A stretch of 64,000 nt of DNA from Salipiger pallidus (GTDB lineage: Bacteria > Pseudomonadota > Alphaproteobacteria > Rhodobacterales > Rhodobacteraceae): the NCBI RefSeq assembly GCF_014643635.1, contig NZ_BMJV01000001.1:620001-684000 (forward strand), read 5' to 3'. The translations under genes and the position numbers were made by a program. Below are positions 8,672 to 18,570 of the stretch, in pieces; the first letter of the stretch is position 1; every line of letters starts with the position of its first letter. The notes below the pieces were generated by a model that saw only the letters and a list, made by a program, of their open reading frames with translations, did not search any database and was not told where the DNA came from.

Positions 8672-8755
8672 TGGTGGGCGACCTTGGAATCGAACCAAGC
8701 GTGCGTCTCCGCGAGGGAGTTACAGTCCCCTGCCACACCTTGCGGCCTGTCGCCC
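8672..8755 (-). tRNA. tRNA-Tyr (anticodon GTA)
   Basis: Read on the minus strand: acceptor GGGCGAC/GTCGCCC, anticodon stem GGGGA/TCCCT around loop CTGTAAC (anticodon GTA), an extended variable arm as in type II tRNAs, T-arm CTTGG TTCGATT CCAAG, discriminator A and an encoded CCA. All stems close, and the GTA anticodon with a long variable arm is diagnostic for tyrosine. Confidence 0.95.
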
Positions 8756-8974
8756 ACTTTCCTGTCAGTTTCAGCGGGTTACCCCGTGTTCCTGACAAAG
8801 TGTCCCGCCTGCGCTTCTGGAGTGTCGCTGCCGTATCGGCCGCTCCGTCCCGTTGTCACCGGCGGTGTGTGGCGCTCTCTAAAGAAGGCTCCGGGGGGCG
8901 TCAACAGGAAAATCCCTTGCGATGTGCATTCGTTCCTGCAAGGGAGCGAAGGCGCAGATGAAGGGGCCGTGAGC

Positions 8975-9754
8975 ATGGTTAAGAAACCGAAATGGGTGGT
9001 GGAAAAGGAACAGGCCAAAAAGGCCGCGGCGGCGGAAACCGTCTGGCTGTTCGGCCTGCACGCGGTGCGCGATGCGCTGCTCAACCCCGCCCGGGAAAAG
9101 CTGCGCCTGTTGGTGACACTCAATGCCCAAACCAAGCTGGCCGATGCTATCGAGGCCGCCGGGATCACGCCCGAGGTGCAGGACCCGCGCAAGTTCTCGG
9201 CTCCGCTCGACCCGCAGTCGGTGCACCAGGGCGCCGCGCTCGAAGTGAAGCCGCTGAACTGGGGGCGGCTCGAGGACGTGGCCATCGGCGGGGACGATCG
9301 CCCTGCCCGACTGGTACTGCTTGACCGGGTGACCGACCCGCACAACGTCGGTGCCATCCTGCGCTCGGCCGAGGTGTTCGGCGCAAATGCGGTGATCGGC
9401 ACGCTGCACCATTCCGCCCCTGAAACCGGCGCGTTGGCCAAGACCGCCAGCGGCGCGCTGGAGCGCCAGCCCTACCTGCGCGAGCGCAATCTTGCGGACA
9501 CCATCCGGGCCCTGCAGACCATGGGATACCTCGTGCTTGGCCTCGACGGCGAGGCGGACGCCACCATCGAGGAGGCCGTGGAGGGCCTGCGAGACCGCCC
9601 CGTGGCGCTGGTGCTGGGGGCCGAAGGGCCCGGCTTGCGGCAAAAGACCAAGGAAACGGTGGACCGGCTGGTGCGCATCGACTTCGCGGGCGGTTTCGGC
9701 TCGCTCAACGTGTCGAACGCCGCCGCCGTGGCGCTTTACGCCGCCAAGCCCTGA
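8975..9754 (+). CDS. rlmB: TrmH/SpoU-family RNA 2'-O-methyltransferase (RlmB-like)
   Basis: A 259-residue SPOUT methyltransferase. An N-terminal substrate-binding domain (WLFGLHAVRDALLNP, about residues 20-34) precedes the knotted catalytic domain with motif 1 DPHNVGAILRSAEVFGA, motif 2 LVLGAEGPGLR and motif 3 SLNVSNAAAVALY. The family methylates the 2'-OH of ribose in 23S rRNA (G2251) or tRNA. I choose the ATG at 8975 because AAGGGG lies 8 bases before it; the open frame upstream runs antisense through tRNA-Tyr and cannot be coding. Gene name assigned by length and domain order. Confidence 0.87.
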   Translation: MVKKPKWVVEKEQAKKAAAAETVWLFGLHAVRDALLNPAREKLRLLVTLNAQTKLADAIEAAGITPEVQDPRKFSAPLDPQSVHQGAALEVKPLNWGRLEDVAIGGDDRPARLVLLDRVTDPHNVGAILRSAEVFGANAVIGTLHHSAPETGALAKTASGALERQPYLRERNLADTIRALQTMGYLVLGLDGEADATIEEAVEGLRDRPVALVLGAEGPGLRQKTKETVDRLVRIDFAGGFGSLNVSNAAAVALYAAKP

Positions 9755-9847
9755 GGCCCGGCCCCTGCCCCGCCCTTGGCCATATCCGCGGCCGCGCTGA
9801 CCGCCTCTGCTCTTGCGGCCTCGCCGCGGGAAGGCCATCTACCGCTC

Positions 9848-10138
9848 ATGCCGAACACCACGATTGCCACCTGCTGCTATTGCGGCACCCGCGCGGCGCT
9901 TGTCCTCGGGCCGGGGCGTCACGAGCTGCAATGCGCCAGCTGCGGCGCACCGCTGCACGTGATGAAGAACCTGCGCCGAACGCCGGACGCGAAGCCCCTG
10001 AGGCCGCATCCGCACCCGGAAGCACCGCAGGCCAGACCGCCGAAGCCTAAGAAGCAGAAAAAGCGCAAGAAAAAGAAAACCCTCGGCCAGAAGCTGGCCA
10101 AGGGTCTGTGGGATGCGGTCGAGGATATCTTCGACTAG
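9848..10138 (+). CDS. small zinc-ribbon protein with lysine-rich linker
   Basis: A 96-residue protein. The first 35 residues carry two Cys pairs (CCYCGTRAALVL ... CASCG), a likely zinc ribbon. A long Pro/Lys-rich linker follows (KPKKQKKRKKKKTLGQ), then a short helix (LAKGLWDAVEDIFD). The basic stretch suggests nucleic-acid contact. I do not recognise a function. It starts 93 bp after the rlmB-like gene in the same direction and ends 3 bp before the convergent choV stop. Confidence 0.65.
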   Translation: MPNTTIATCCYCGTRAALVLGPGRHELQCASCGAPLHVMKNLRRTPDAKPLRPHPHPEAPQARPPKPKKQKKRKKKKTLGQKLAKGLWDAVEDIFD

Positions 10139-10141
10139 GCC

Positions 10142-11164
10142 CTAGTGCTGCGGCGCAAGCCCCCTCAGAACGTCGTTCTTCCCAAGCTGGCCGATCAACT
10201 GACCGCCGTCGGTGACGCCCACCGGCGCATCGGAGGCGATCAGCGTCGCGAAGACGTCGCGTACCAGCGTGTCGGCAGCCACCGTCTGCGTCGGCGTACC
10301 GGCCACCGGCTGCATGAGGTCGCGCACGCGCAGCACCCCAAGCGGGTTCATGTGCTGCACGAATTCGGCCACGTAGTCGTTGCGCGGGTCGGTGAAGATA
10401 TCCTGCGGGGCGCCACTCTGGACGATGCGGCCCCCTTCCATGATGGAAATCTCGTTGCCCAGCTTGAACGCCTCATCAAGATCGTGGCTCACGAAGAGGA
10501 TGGTGCGCTTGAGCCGCTCCTGCAGCTCCAGAAGCTCGTCCTGAAGCTTGGTACGGATCAGTGGATCGAGGGCCGAGAACGGCTCGTCCATGAGCAGGAT
10601 CGGCGCTTCGGTGGCAAAGGCGCGGGCAAGACCCACACGCTGTTGCATGCCGCCCGACAGAGCACTGACGCGGGCATCGCCCCAATCCCCGAGGCCCACG
10701 AGCTCAAGCTGGTTGTCCACGCGGTCCTTTGCCTCGGCACTCTTCATGCCCGCAAGCTCGAGACCAAGGCCGACGTTCTCGCGCACCGTGCGCCACGGCA
10801 GCAGGCCGAACTGCTGGAACACCATGGCGACGCTCTGCATGCGCACCCGGCGCAGCGTGGCGGCATCGCAGTGGGTGACATCCACCATACCCTTGCCGTC
10901 ATTCACCTCGACTTTGCCGCGCACCACGGGGTTGAGCCCGTTGACCGCCCGCAGCAGCGTCGACTTGCCGGATCCCGACAGCCCCATGAGCACGTGGATA
11001 TGCCCTTGCTTGACGGTGAGATTGCAGTTGTGCACGCCAAGGATCTGGTCGGTCTGCGACTGGATCTCAGCCCGTTCCATACCCTTGTCCATCAGCGGAA
11101 GGGCGCGCTTGGGGTCCGAGCCAAAGACGATGGACACGTTGTCGATGTTGACTGCGGTGGTCAT
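10142..11164 (-). CDS. choV: choline ABC transporter ATP-binding protein ChoV
   Basis: A 340-residue ATPase of the ProV/OpuAA class. Walker A GLSGSGKST (about residues 60-68), Q-loop FQQFGLLPW, signature LSGGMQQRVGLARAFA, Walker B ILLMDEPFSALD and switch His FVSHD are all intact. A C-terminal regulatory region of CBS type (after residue 275) is reduced. It powers uptake of choline and related quaternary amines with ChoW and ChoX. The ATG overlaps the choW stop (ATGA), so it is the last gene of choXWV. It ends convergently with the zinc-ribbon gene. Confidence 0.92.
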   Translation of the reverse strand: MTTAVNIDNVSIVFGSDPKRALPLMDKGMERAEIQSQTDQILGVHNCNLTVKQGHIHVLMGLSGSGKSTLLRAVNGLNPVVRGKVEVNDGKGMVDVTHCDAATLRRVRMQSVAMVFQQFGLLPWRTVRENVGLGLELAGMKSAEAKDRVDNQLELVGLGDWGDARVSALSGGMQQRVGLARAFATEAPILLMDEPFSALDPLIRTKLQDELLELQERLKRTILFVSHDLDEAFKLGNEISIMEGGRIVQSGAPQDIFTDPRNDYVAEFVQHMNPLGVLRVRDLMQPVAGTPTQTVAADTLVRDVFATLIASDAPVGVTDGGQLIGQLGKNDVLRGLAPQH

Positions 11165-12084
11165 TTGCGTCCTCCGACGTTGAGGATGCGGTCAAGCATG
11201 ATGGCGACCACCACGATGACGAAACCCGACTCAAAGCCCAGCGCCGTGTTCACCTGGTTGAGCGCCCGCACCACCGGCACACCAAGGCCGTTCGCTCCCA
11301 CAAGGGCAGCGACGACGACCATGGAGAGCGACAGCATGATGGTCTGGTTGAGGCCAGCCATGATCTGCGGCACCGCGTAGGGCAGTTCGACCTTGTAGAG
11401 GGTCTGCCACGGGGTCGCGCCAAAGGCGGTGGCCGCCTCGAGCAGCGCCTTCGGGGTCGACGACACGCCCAGGTAGGTCAGGCGGATCGGCGCGGGCAGC
11501 ACGAAGATCACCGTGGCGATGAGGCCCGGCACCATGCCGATGCCGAAGAACACGATCGCCGGGATCAGGTAGACGAAGGTGGGCAGCGTCTGCATCAGGT
11601 CAAGCACCGGACGCAGCCAGGTGTAGACCTTGGGGCGGTGCGCGGCGAAGATGCCGATGGGCACCCCGATGGCCATGCACACAAGACAGGCCGACAGCAC
11701 CAGCGTCAGGCTTTCGGTGGTCTCTTCCCAGTAATCCTGGTTGAGGATGAACAGGAACCCGGCGGCAACGAAGGCACAGACCTTCCAGTTGCGCTGCAGG
11801 ATCCATGTGATCGCCACGAAGGCGACGATGACGATGAGCGGATATGGCTCCTGCAGGACCCACAGGATCGCGTCGATCATCGCATCCATGAAATCGGAGA
11901 TGATATCGAGAACGACCTCCCCGTGATCACGGACCCAGTCGAAGACGGCACTCGCCGCCCGGCCCACGGGTATCTTGTGATCAGAGATGAAATCGAGAAC
12001 GATCTCCCCTGCATCGCGGACCCAGTCGAAGACGGCACTCGCCGCCCGGCCCACGGGTATCTTGTGATCGGTCAGCCAGTCCAA
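11161..12084 (-). CDS. choW: choline ABC transporter permease ChoW
   Basis: A 307-residue ProW-class permease with several membrane segments and the binding-protein-dependent permease loop (EAATAFGATPWQTLYKVELP) that docks to ChoV. The start appears to be TTG at 12084: the frame has no ATG upstream, a GGGGGA ribosome site is 8 bases away, and MDWLTDHKIPVG is the expected N-terminus. The N-terminal 29 residues are duplicated in tandem (residues 6-34 and 35-63, both starting DHKIPVGRAASAVFDWVRD), caused by an 87-bp in-frame DNA duplication. It lies 141 bp downstream of choX across a region rich in inverted repeats. Confidence 0.9.
   Translation of the reverse strand: MDWLTDHKIPVGRAASAVFDWVRDAGEIVLDFISDHKIPVGRAASAVFDWVRDHGEVVLDIISDFMDAMIDAILWVLQEPYPLIVIVAFVAITWILQRNWKVCAFVAAGFLFILNQDYWEETTESLTLVLSACLVCMAIGVPIGIFAAHRPKVYTWLRPVLDLMQTLPTFVYLIPAIVFFGIGMVPGLIATVIFVLPAPIRLTYLGVSSTPKALLEAATAFGATPWQTLYKVELPYAVPQIMAGLNQTIMLSLSMVVVAALVGANGLGVPVVRALNQVNTALGFESGFVIVVVAIMLDRILNVGGRK
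11896..12069 (-). repeat. 87-bp tandem in-frame duplication inside choW
   Basis: Two units offset by exactly 87 bp. 53 bp are identical (11930-11982 and 12017-12069); the rest of each unit is similar. Each unit encodes 29 residues, so the frame is kept and the protein gains one copy of its N-terminal cytoplasmic or amphipathic segment. Confidence 0.9.
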
Positions 12085-12225
12085 GGCGCCCGGTCCCCCA
12101 TTTTGCTGTTGTTCTTTTTCGGTGTCACGCTGGAGAGCAATGGCCCGTCACGGCGGCTTTGGCCCGGCAACGCCGCGAGGCCGAAGCGAAGCGGGGCCGG
12201 CTGATGCCGACCCCGAGATGGTCTC

Positions 12226-13140
12226 TTACAGTCCGAGCTTTTCCTTGACCGCGGCCATGGCATCCCCACCGTCGATGGTGGTCACACCCTCGAGCCAGGC
12301 GTCGAGAACCTCCGGGTTCTCCTGCAGCCATGCCTCGGTGGCATCCGCCGGGTCGGCGCCGTCGGTCAGGATCTGCCCCATGATGAGGTTCTCCATCTCG
12401 AGCGAGAAGTCCATGTTCTGCAGCAGCTTGCCCACGTTCGGGCACTCTTCGACGTAACCGGCGCGGGTCACGGTATCGACGATGCCTTCACCGCCGAAGA
12501 AATCCTCTCCGCCCGGCAGGTAGCTCAGGTCGAAGGTGGCGTTCATGGGGTGCGGCTCCCAGCCGAGGAAGACAACCGCTTCCTCGTCCTCGTAGAAGCG
12601 CTGCACCTGCGCCAGCATGCCCTGCTCGGAGCTTTCCACCACGTCGAAGCCTTCGAGGTCGAACTTGTTCTCCTCGGTGAGGCTCACGAGGTAGGCGTTG
12701 CCCTCGTTGCCCGGCTCGATGCCGTAGATCTTCTCGTCAAGTTCGTCGGCGAACTTGTGGATGTCGGCGTAGCTTTGAAGGCCCTTCTCATAAAGGTAGG
12801 TCGGCACGGCGAGCGTGTACTTGGTGCCTTCGAGGTTGGTATTCACGCTCTCGATCTCACCCGATTCAAGGTAGGGACCGATGGCGCCGGATTGGGCGGG
12901 CATCCAGTTGCCGAGGAACACGTCGACGTCGTCGCTTTCCAGCGAGGCGAAGGTCACCGGAACGGACAGCACCTTCACATCCACCTCGTAGCCCAGTCCC
13001 TCGAGGACGTGCTTGGCGGTGGCGGTGGTGGTGGTGATGTCGGTCCAGCCCACGTCGGACATGACGACCGTGTCGCAATCTGCACTCGCGGCACCGGCAG
13101 CGGTCAGCGCGATGATCGAAACGGCATGTGCAAGTTTCAT
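12226..13140 (-). CDS. choX: choline ABC transporter substrate-binding protein ChoX
   Basis: A 304-residue periplasmic binding protein with a Sec signal peptide (MKLAHAVSIIALTAAGAASA, cleavage about residue 20). Type-II quaternary-amine fold: SDVGWTDITTTTATAKHVLEGLGYEV and FLGNWMPAQ carry aromatic residues expected in the cation-pi cage that holds choline or acetylcholine. It delivers ligand to ChoWV. The frame is open far upstream to 13815 over betI, but the ATG at 13140 has AGGGGA before it and starts the signal peptide. Expression is probably controlled by BetI through the inverted repeat at 13171, 31 bp upstream. Confidence 0.94.
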   Translation of the reverse strand: MKLAHAVSIIALTAAGAASADCDTVVMSDVGWTDITTTTATAKHVLEGLGYEVDVKVLSVPVTFASLESDDVDVFLGNWMPAQSGAIGPYLESGEIESVNTNLEGTKYTLAVPTYLYEKGLQSYADIHKFADELDEKIYGIEPGNEGNAYLVSLTEENKFDLEGFDVVESSEQGMLAQVQRFYEDEEAVVFLGWEPHPMNATFDLSYLPGGEDFFGGEGIVDTVTRAGYVEECPNVGKLLQNMDFSLEMENLIMGQILTDGADPADATEAWLQENPEVLDAWLEGVTTIDGGDAMAAVKEKLGL

Positions 13141-13170
13141 GGATATTCCCCTGTACGTTCGTTTGCGTTT

Positions 13171-13192
13171 ATTGATTGACCAGTCAAACAAT
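13171..13192. promoter_or_regulatory. BetI-type operator between choX and betI
   Basis: ATTGATTGAC, 2 bp, GTCAAACAAT: 10-bp arms with one mismatch, between the divergent choXWV and betICBA operons. The arms resemble the ATTGATTG-type half-sites bound by BetI of enterobacteria, so BetI released by choline is the likely ligand. Confidence 0.7.
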
Positions 13193-13239
13193 GCCTGATT
13201 ACTTTCGTATTGCAACCACTTTCTCGGGGAATCCTGCCA

Positions 13240-13812
13240 ATGTCGGCCCAGATCCAGCGCAGACGCCAGCTGATTGATGCCACGATCAGCGAGATCGGTC
13301 ACACGGGTTCCCTCGACGTGACGGTTGGAAAGATCGCAAAGCGTGCAGGGGTTTCGCCGGCGCTGGCCTTTCACTACTTCGGCGACAAGGACCGCCTGTT
13401 CCTGGCCGCCATGCGCCACATCCTGACCGCCTACGGATTGGACGTTCGGGCGGCGCTGAGGGGCTGTTCCGGCCCGCGCGAACGACTCGAATCGATCATC
13501 CGAGGCGGTTTCTCCGAGGCGAACTTCCGCTCTGACGTGATCGCGGCGTGGCTGAACTTCTACGTTCTCGCCCACCGGTCGAGCGAAGCGCAGCGCCTGC
13601 TTACCGTCTATCACGGGCGGCTGCATTCGAACCTCGTGCACAACCTGCGCCCGCTCGCCGGAGAGGCGGCGGACCCCATCGCCCGGCGCATCGCGGCGCT
13701 GATCGACGGGCTTTACCTGCGCTACGCGCATTTCCCTTCCGATGAACCCGAAGCCTCGGCCTCGGCCCACGTGATGGCCGCGCTCGACAACGAACTGAAG
13801 GCACTCGCATGA
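13240..13812 (+). CDS. betI: BetI, TetR-family choline-responsive repressor
   Basis: A 190-residue TetR-family regulator. The N-terminal helix-turn-helix (TVGKIAKRAGVSPALAFHYFGDKDRL, about residues 30-55) has the F/HYF..KD pattern of BetI. The C-terminal ligand domain includes WLNFYVLAHRS, expected around choline. It represses betine-synthesis genes until choline is present. The ATG at 13240 (MSAQIQRRRQ) is preceded by GGGGA; a TTG-based extension to 13210 is less likely. Its stop overlaps the betC start (ATGA). Confidence 0.92.
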   Translation: MSAQIQRRRQLIDATISEIGHTGSLDVTVGKIAKRAGVSPALAFHYFGDKDRLFLAAMRHILTAYGLDVRAALRGCSGPRERLESIIRGGFSEANFRSDVIAAWLNFYVLAHRSSEAQRLLTVYHGRLHSNLVHNLRPLAGEAADPIARRIAALIDGLYLRYAHFPSDEPEASASAHVMAALDNELKALA

Positions 13813-15317
13813 CATCTCGCCCCAATATCCTCGTCATCATGGTCGACCAGCTCAACGGGACCCTGTTTCCCGACGGTCCCGCCGACTGGCTGCACGCCCC
13901 CAACATGAAGCGGCTGGCGGCGAAATCCGCCCGGTTCCGCAACTGTTACACCGCCTCGCCGCTTTGTGCACCCGGCCGCGCAAGCTTCATGTCGGGCGAG
14001 CTGCCGTCGGTCACCGGCGTCTATGACAATGCCGCCGAGTTCCCGTCGGATCTGCCCACCTACGCGCACCACCTGCGCCGCGCAGGCTATCACACCTGCC
14101 TCAGCGGCAAGATGCATTTCGTCGGCCCCGACCAGATGCACGGGTTCGAGGAACGCCTGACCACCGACATCTACCCCGCCGATTTCGGCTGGACCCCGGA
14201 CTATCGCAAACCGGGCGAACGCATTGACTGGTGGTATCACAACATGGGCTCGGTCACCGGAGCCGGTGTCGCCGAGATTTCCAACCAGATGGAGTATGAT
14301 GACGAGGTCGCACATATGGCCCGCGCCAAGCTCTATGACCTTGCCCGCGCCAAGGACGACCGCCCGTGGTGCCTCACGGTCAGCTTCACCCACCCGCATG
14401 ACCCCTATGTGGCGCGCAAGAAGTTCTGGGACATGTACGAGGATTGCGAGCACCTGCTTCCAGAGGTCCCTGCCCTGCCCTACGAGGAGCAGGACAACCA
14501 CTCCAAGCGCATCTTTGACGCCAACGACTGGCGCAGCTTCGACATCACCGAAGACAACATCCGCCGGTCGCGTCGCGCCTACTTCGCCAACATCTCGTAT
14601 CTCGACGAGAAGGTGGGCGAATTCCTCGACATCCTCGAGGACACGCGGCAGGAGGCGGCAATCCTCTTCGTGTCCGACCACGGCGACATGCTGGGCGAGC
14701 GCGGCCTGTGGTTCAAGATGAGCTTCTACGAAGGCTCAGCCCGCGTGCCGATGATGCTCTGCGCACCGGGGGTGACACCGGGGCTGGTGGAAACGCCGGT
14801 CAGCAACATCGATGTGTGCCCCACGCTTTGCGACATCGCGGGTGTCAGCATGGACGAGGTGATGCCCTGGACCGCTGGCGAGACACTGCTGCCCGTGGCG
14901 GCAGGCGAGGCGCGCGGCCCGGTGGCAATGGAATACGCCGCCGAGGCGTCCTATGCGCCGCTGGTGTCGCTGCGGATGGACAAGTGGAAGTTCAACCGCT
15001 GCGCGCTCGATCCCGACCAATTGTTCGACCTCGACGCCGACCCGCACGAGATGACCAACCTCGCCGAAGATCCCGCCTACGCCGAGACGCTGGCGCAGTT
15101 CGATGCGCTGGCCACGGAACGCTGGGATCTGGCGCGCTTTGATGCCGATGTGCGCAAGTCCCAGGCCAAGCGCTGGGTCGTCTACGAGGCGCTGCGCAAC
15201 GGCCACTATTACCCGTGGGATTACCAGCCTCTGCAGAAAGCCTCGGACCGCTTCATGCGCAACCACATGGACCTGAACGTGGTCGAGGAAAACGCCCGCT
15301 TCCCGCGCGGCGAATAA
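13809..15317 (+). CDS. betC: choline-sulfatase BetC
   Basis: A 502-residue sulfatase. The formylglycine signature C-A-P-G-R (Cys53 in [14 protein letters not shown]) is intact, so the cysteine can be converted to the catalytic formylglycine. Metal ligands lie in [11 protein letters not shown] (Asp13 region) and [10 protein letters not shown]. The C-terminal choline-sulfatase tail ([25 protein letters not shown]) is typical of BetC rather than of generic sulfatases. It hydrolyses choline-O-sulfate to choline and sulfate in the cytoplasm. Translationally coupled to betI (ATGA) and 11 bp ahead of betB. Confidence 0.95.
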   Translation: MTSRPNILVIMVDQLNGTLFPDGPADWLHAPNMKRLAAKSARFRNCYTASPLCAPGRASFMSGELPSVTGVYDNAAEFPSDLPTYAHHLRRAGYHTCLSGKMHFVGPDQMHGFEERLTTDIYPADFGWTPDYRKPGERIDWWYHNMGSVTGAGVAEISNQMEYDDEVAHMARAKLYDLARAKDDRPWCLTVSFTHPHDPYVARKKFWDMYEDCEHLLPEVPALPYEEQDNHSKRIFDANDWRSFDITEDNIRRSRRAYFANISYLDEKVGEFLDILEDTRQEAAILFVSDHGDMLGERGLWFKMSFYEGSARVPMMLCAPGVTPGLVETPVSNIDVCPTLCDIAGVSMDEVMPWTAGETLLPVAAGEARGPVAMEYAAEASYAPLVSLRMDKWKFNRCALDPDQLFDLDADPHEMTNLAEDPAYAETLAQFDALATERWDLARFDADVRKSQAKRWVVYEALRNGHYYPWDYQPLQKASDRFMRNHMDLNVVEENARFPRGE

Positions 15318-15328
15318 GGACAGGACAG

Positions 15329-16785
<1,457 letters not shown>

Positions 16786-16786
<1 letters not shown>

Positions 16787-18444
16787 TGCAGGCCGAGTAC
16801 ATCATCGTCGGAGCAGGCTCTGCCGGATGCGCCATGGCGTACCGGCTTGCCGAGGCCGGCAAGCGGGTGCTGGTCATCGAACATGGCGGTTCCGACGCGG
16901 GGCCGCTGATCCAGATGCCCGGCGCGCTCAGCTACCCGATGAACATGAAGCGCTACGACTGGGGCTACAGCACCGAGCCCGAGCCGCATCTTGGCGGGCG
17001 CACCCTCGCCGTGCCGCGCGGCAAGGTTATCGGCGGGTCGTCCTCGATCAACGGGATGATCTACGTGCGCGGTCATGCACGTGATTTCGACCACTGGCGC
17101 GATCAGGGGGCCGATGGCTGGGGCTATGCGGACGTCGCGCCCTATTACCGGCGCATGGAGAACTGGCACGATGGCGGCCATGGCGGCGATCCGGCGTGGC
17201 GCGGCACCGACGGGCCCCTGCACGTCACCCGTGGCAAGCGTGACAACCCGCTGACCCAGGCTTTCGTCGAGGCGGGCCGGCAGGCGGGTTACCCGGTCAC
17301 CGGCGATTACAACGGCGAGCAGCAGGAGGGCTTCGGCCCCTTCGACATGACCGTCTGGAAGGGCGAGCGCTTCTCAGCCGCAAAGGCCTACCTGCGCCCT
17401 GCCCTCCAGCGCGAGAACTGCGATTTGATTCGCGCCCTTGCCCGCAAGGTGGTGATCGAGAACGGCCGCGCCGTGGGGGTCGAGATCGAACGCGGCGGCA
17501 AGATCGAGGTGATCCGCGCCGAGGCCGAGGTGATCCTTGCCGCGTCCTCGCTCAATTCGCCAAAGCTTCTGATGCTGTCAGGAATAGGTCCAGCCAAGCA
17601 TTTGGCCGAGCACGGCATCGACGTGGTCGCCGACCGTAGCGGCGTCGGCCAGAATCTACAGGACCATCTGGAGCTTTACATCCAGGCGGCGGCAAGCCAG
17701 CCGGTGAGCCTGTTCAAGTACTGGAACCTTCTGGGCAAGGCCTACGTGGGCGCCCGCTGGCTGTTCACCAAGACCGGCCCGGGCGCCTCGAACCAATTCG
17801 AAAGCTCGGCGTTCATCCGGTCCGCGGCTGGGGTGGATTACCCGGACATCCAGTATCATTTCCTGCCCATCGCCGTGCGCTACGACGGTCAGGTCGCCGC
17901 CGAGGGCCACGGCTTCCAGGCTCACGTGGGGCCCATGCGCTCGCCCTCGCGGGGGGAAGTGACGCTGCGCTCTGCCGACCCGAAAGACGCGCCGCGGATC
18001 TTCTTCAACTACATGAGCCACGAAAAGGACTGGGCCGATTTCCGGACCTGCATCCGCCTCACCCGCGAGATTTTCGGCCAGCATGCGTTCAAGCCGTACT
18101 ATCGCAAGGAAATCCAGCCCGGCGCCGAGTGCCAGACCGACGACGAGCTGAACGGCTTCATCCGCGAACACGTGGAGAGCGCCTACCACCCCTGCGGCAC
18201 CGCCCGCATGGGCCGGCGCGATGATCCCATGGCGGTGGTCGACCCCGAGGCGCGGGTCATCGGCGTCAATGGGCTGCGGCTGGCGGACAGTTCGATCTTC
18301 CCACGCATCACCAACGGTAACCTCAATGCGCCGTCGATCATGGTGGGCGAGAAGACCGCCGACCATATCCTTGGCCGCACGCCGCTGGCACCCGACAACC
18401 GCGAGCCATGGATCAGTCCCGAATGGCAATTCTCGCAACGCTGA
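16786..18444 (+). CDS. betA: choline dehydrogenase BetA
   Basis: A 552-residue GMC-family flavoprotein. The FAD-binding Rossmann motif [16 protein letters not shown] is at residues 5-20, the GMC signature [14 protein letters not shown] near 83-96, and the catalytic His in [13 protein letters not shown] near 466. It oxidises choline to betaine aldehyde (and can carry on to betaine) at the membrane, feeding electrons to the respiratory chain. Last gene of betICBA. A strong hairpin follows at 18451. Confidence 0.96.
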
Positions 18445-18450
18445 GACCCC

Positions 18451-18476
18451 TGCCCCGGCCTGCGCAGGCCAGGGCA
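18451..18476 (+). terminator. hairpin after betA, possible terminator
   Basis: TGCCC, then the 14-bp palindrome GGCCTGCGCAGGCC, then GGGCA, with single-base bulges: a very stable hairpin just after the betA stop. There is no U-run, so it may stabilise the mRNA end rather than terminate. Confidence 0.5.
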
Positions 18477-18570
18477 TACGGCCTCGGCCTCGGCGCCCTT
18501 GCGGCAATTGCGCCCTAGCCAAAAAGCGCTGCATCTCTTATCTGGCATGTAGCAAGCAGAAGGTGTCGTC

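Noticed and set aside
13141-13815. Upstream extension of choX across betI
   Set aside because: It would destroy the signal peptide and is antisense to betI.
18477-18570. FMN riboswitch ahead of ribB
   Set aside because: The gap is too short and the conserved RFN sequence blocks are absent.
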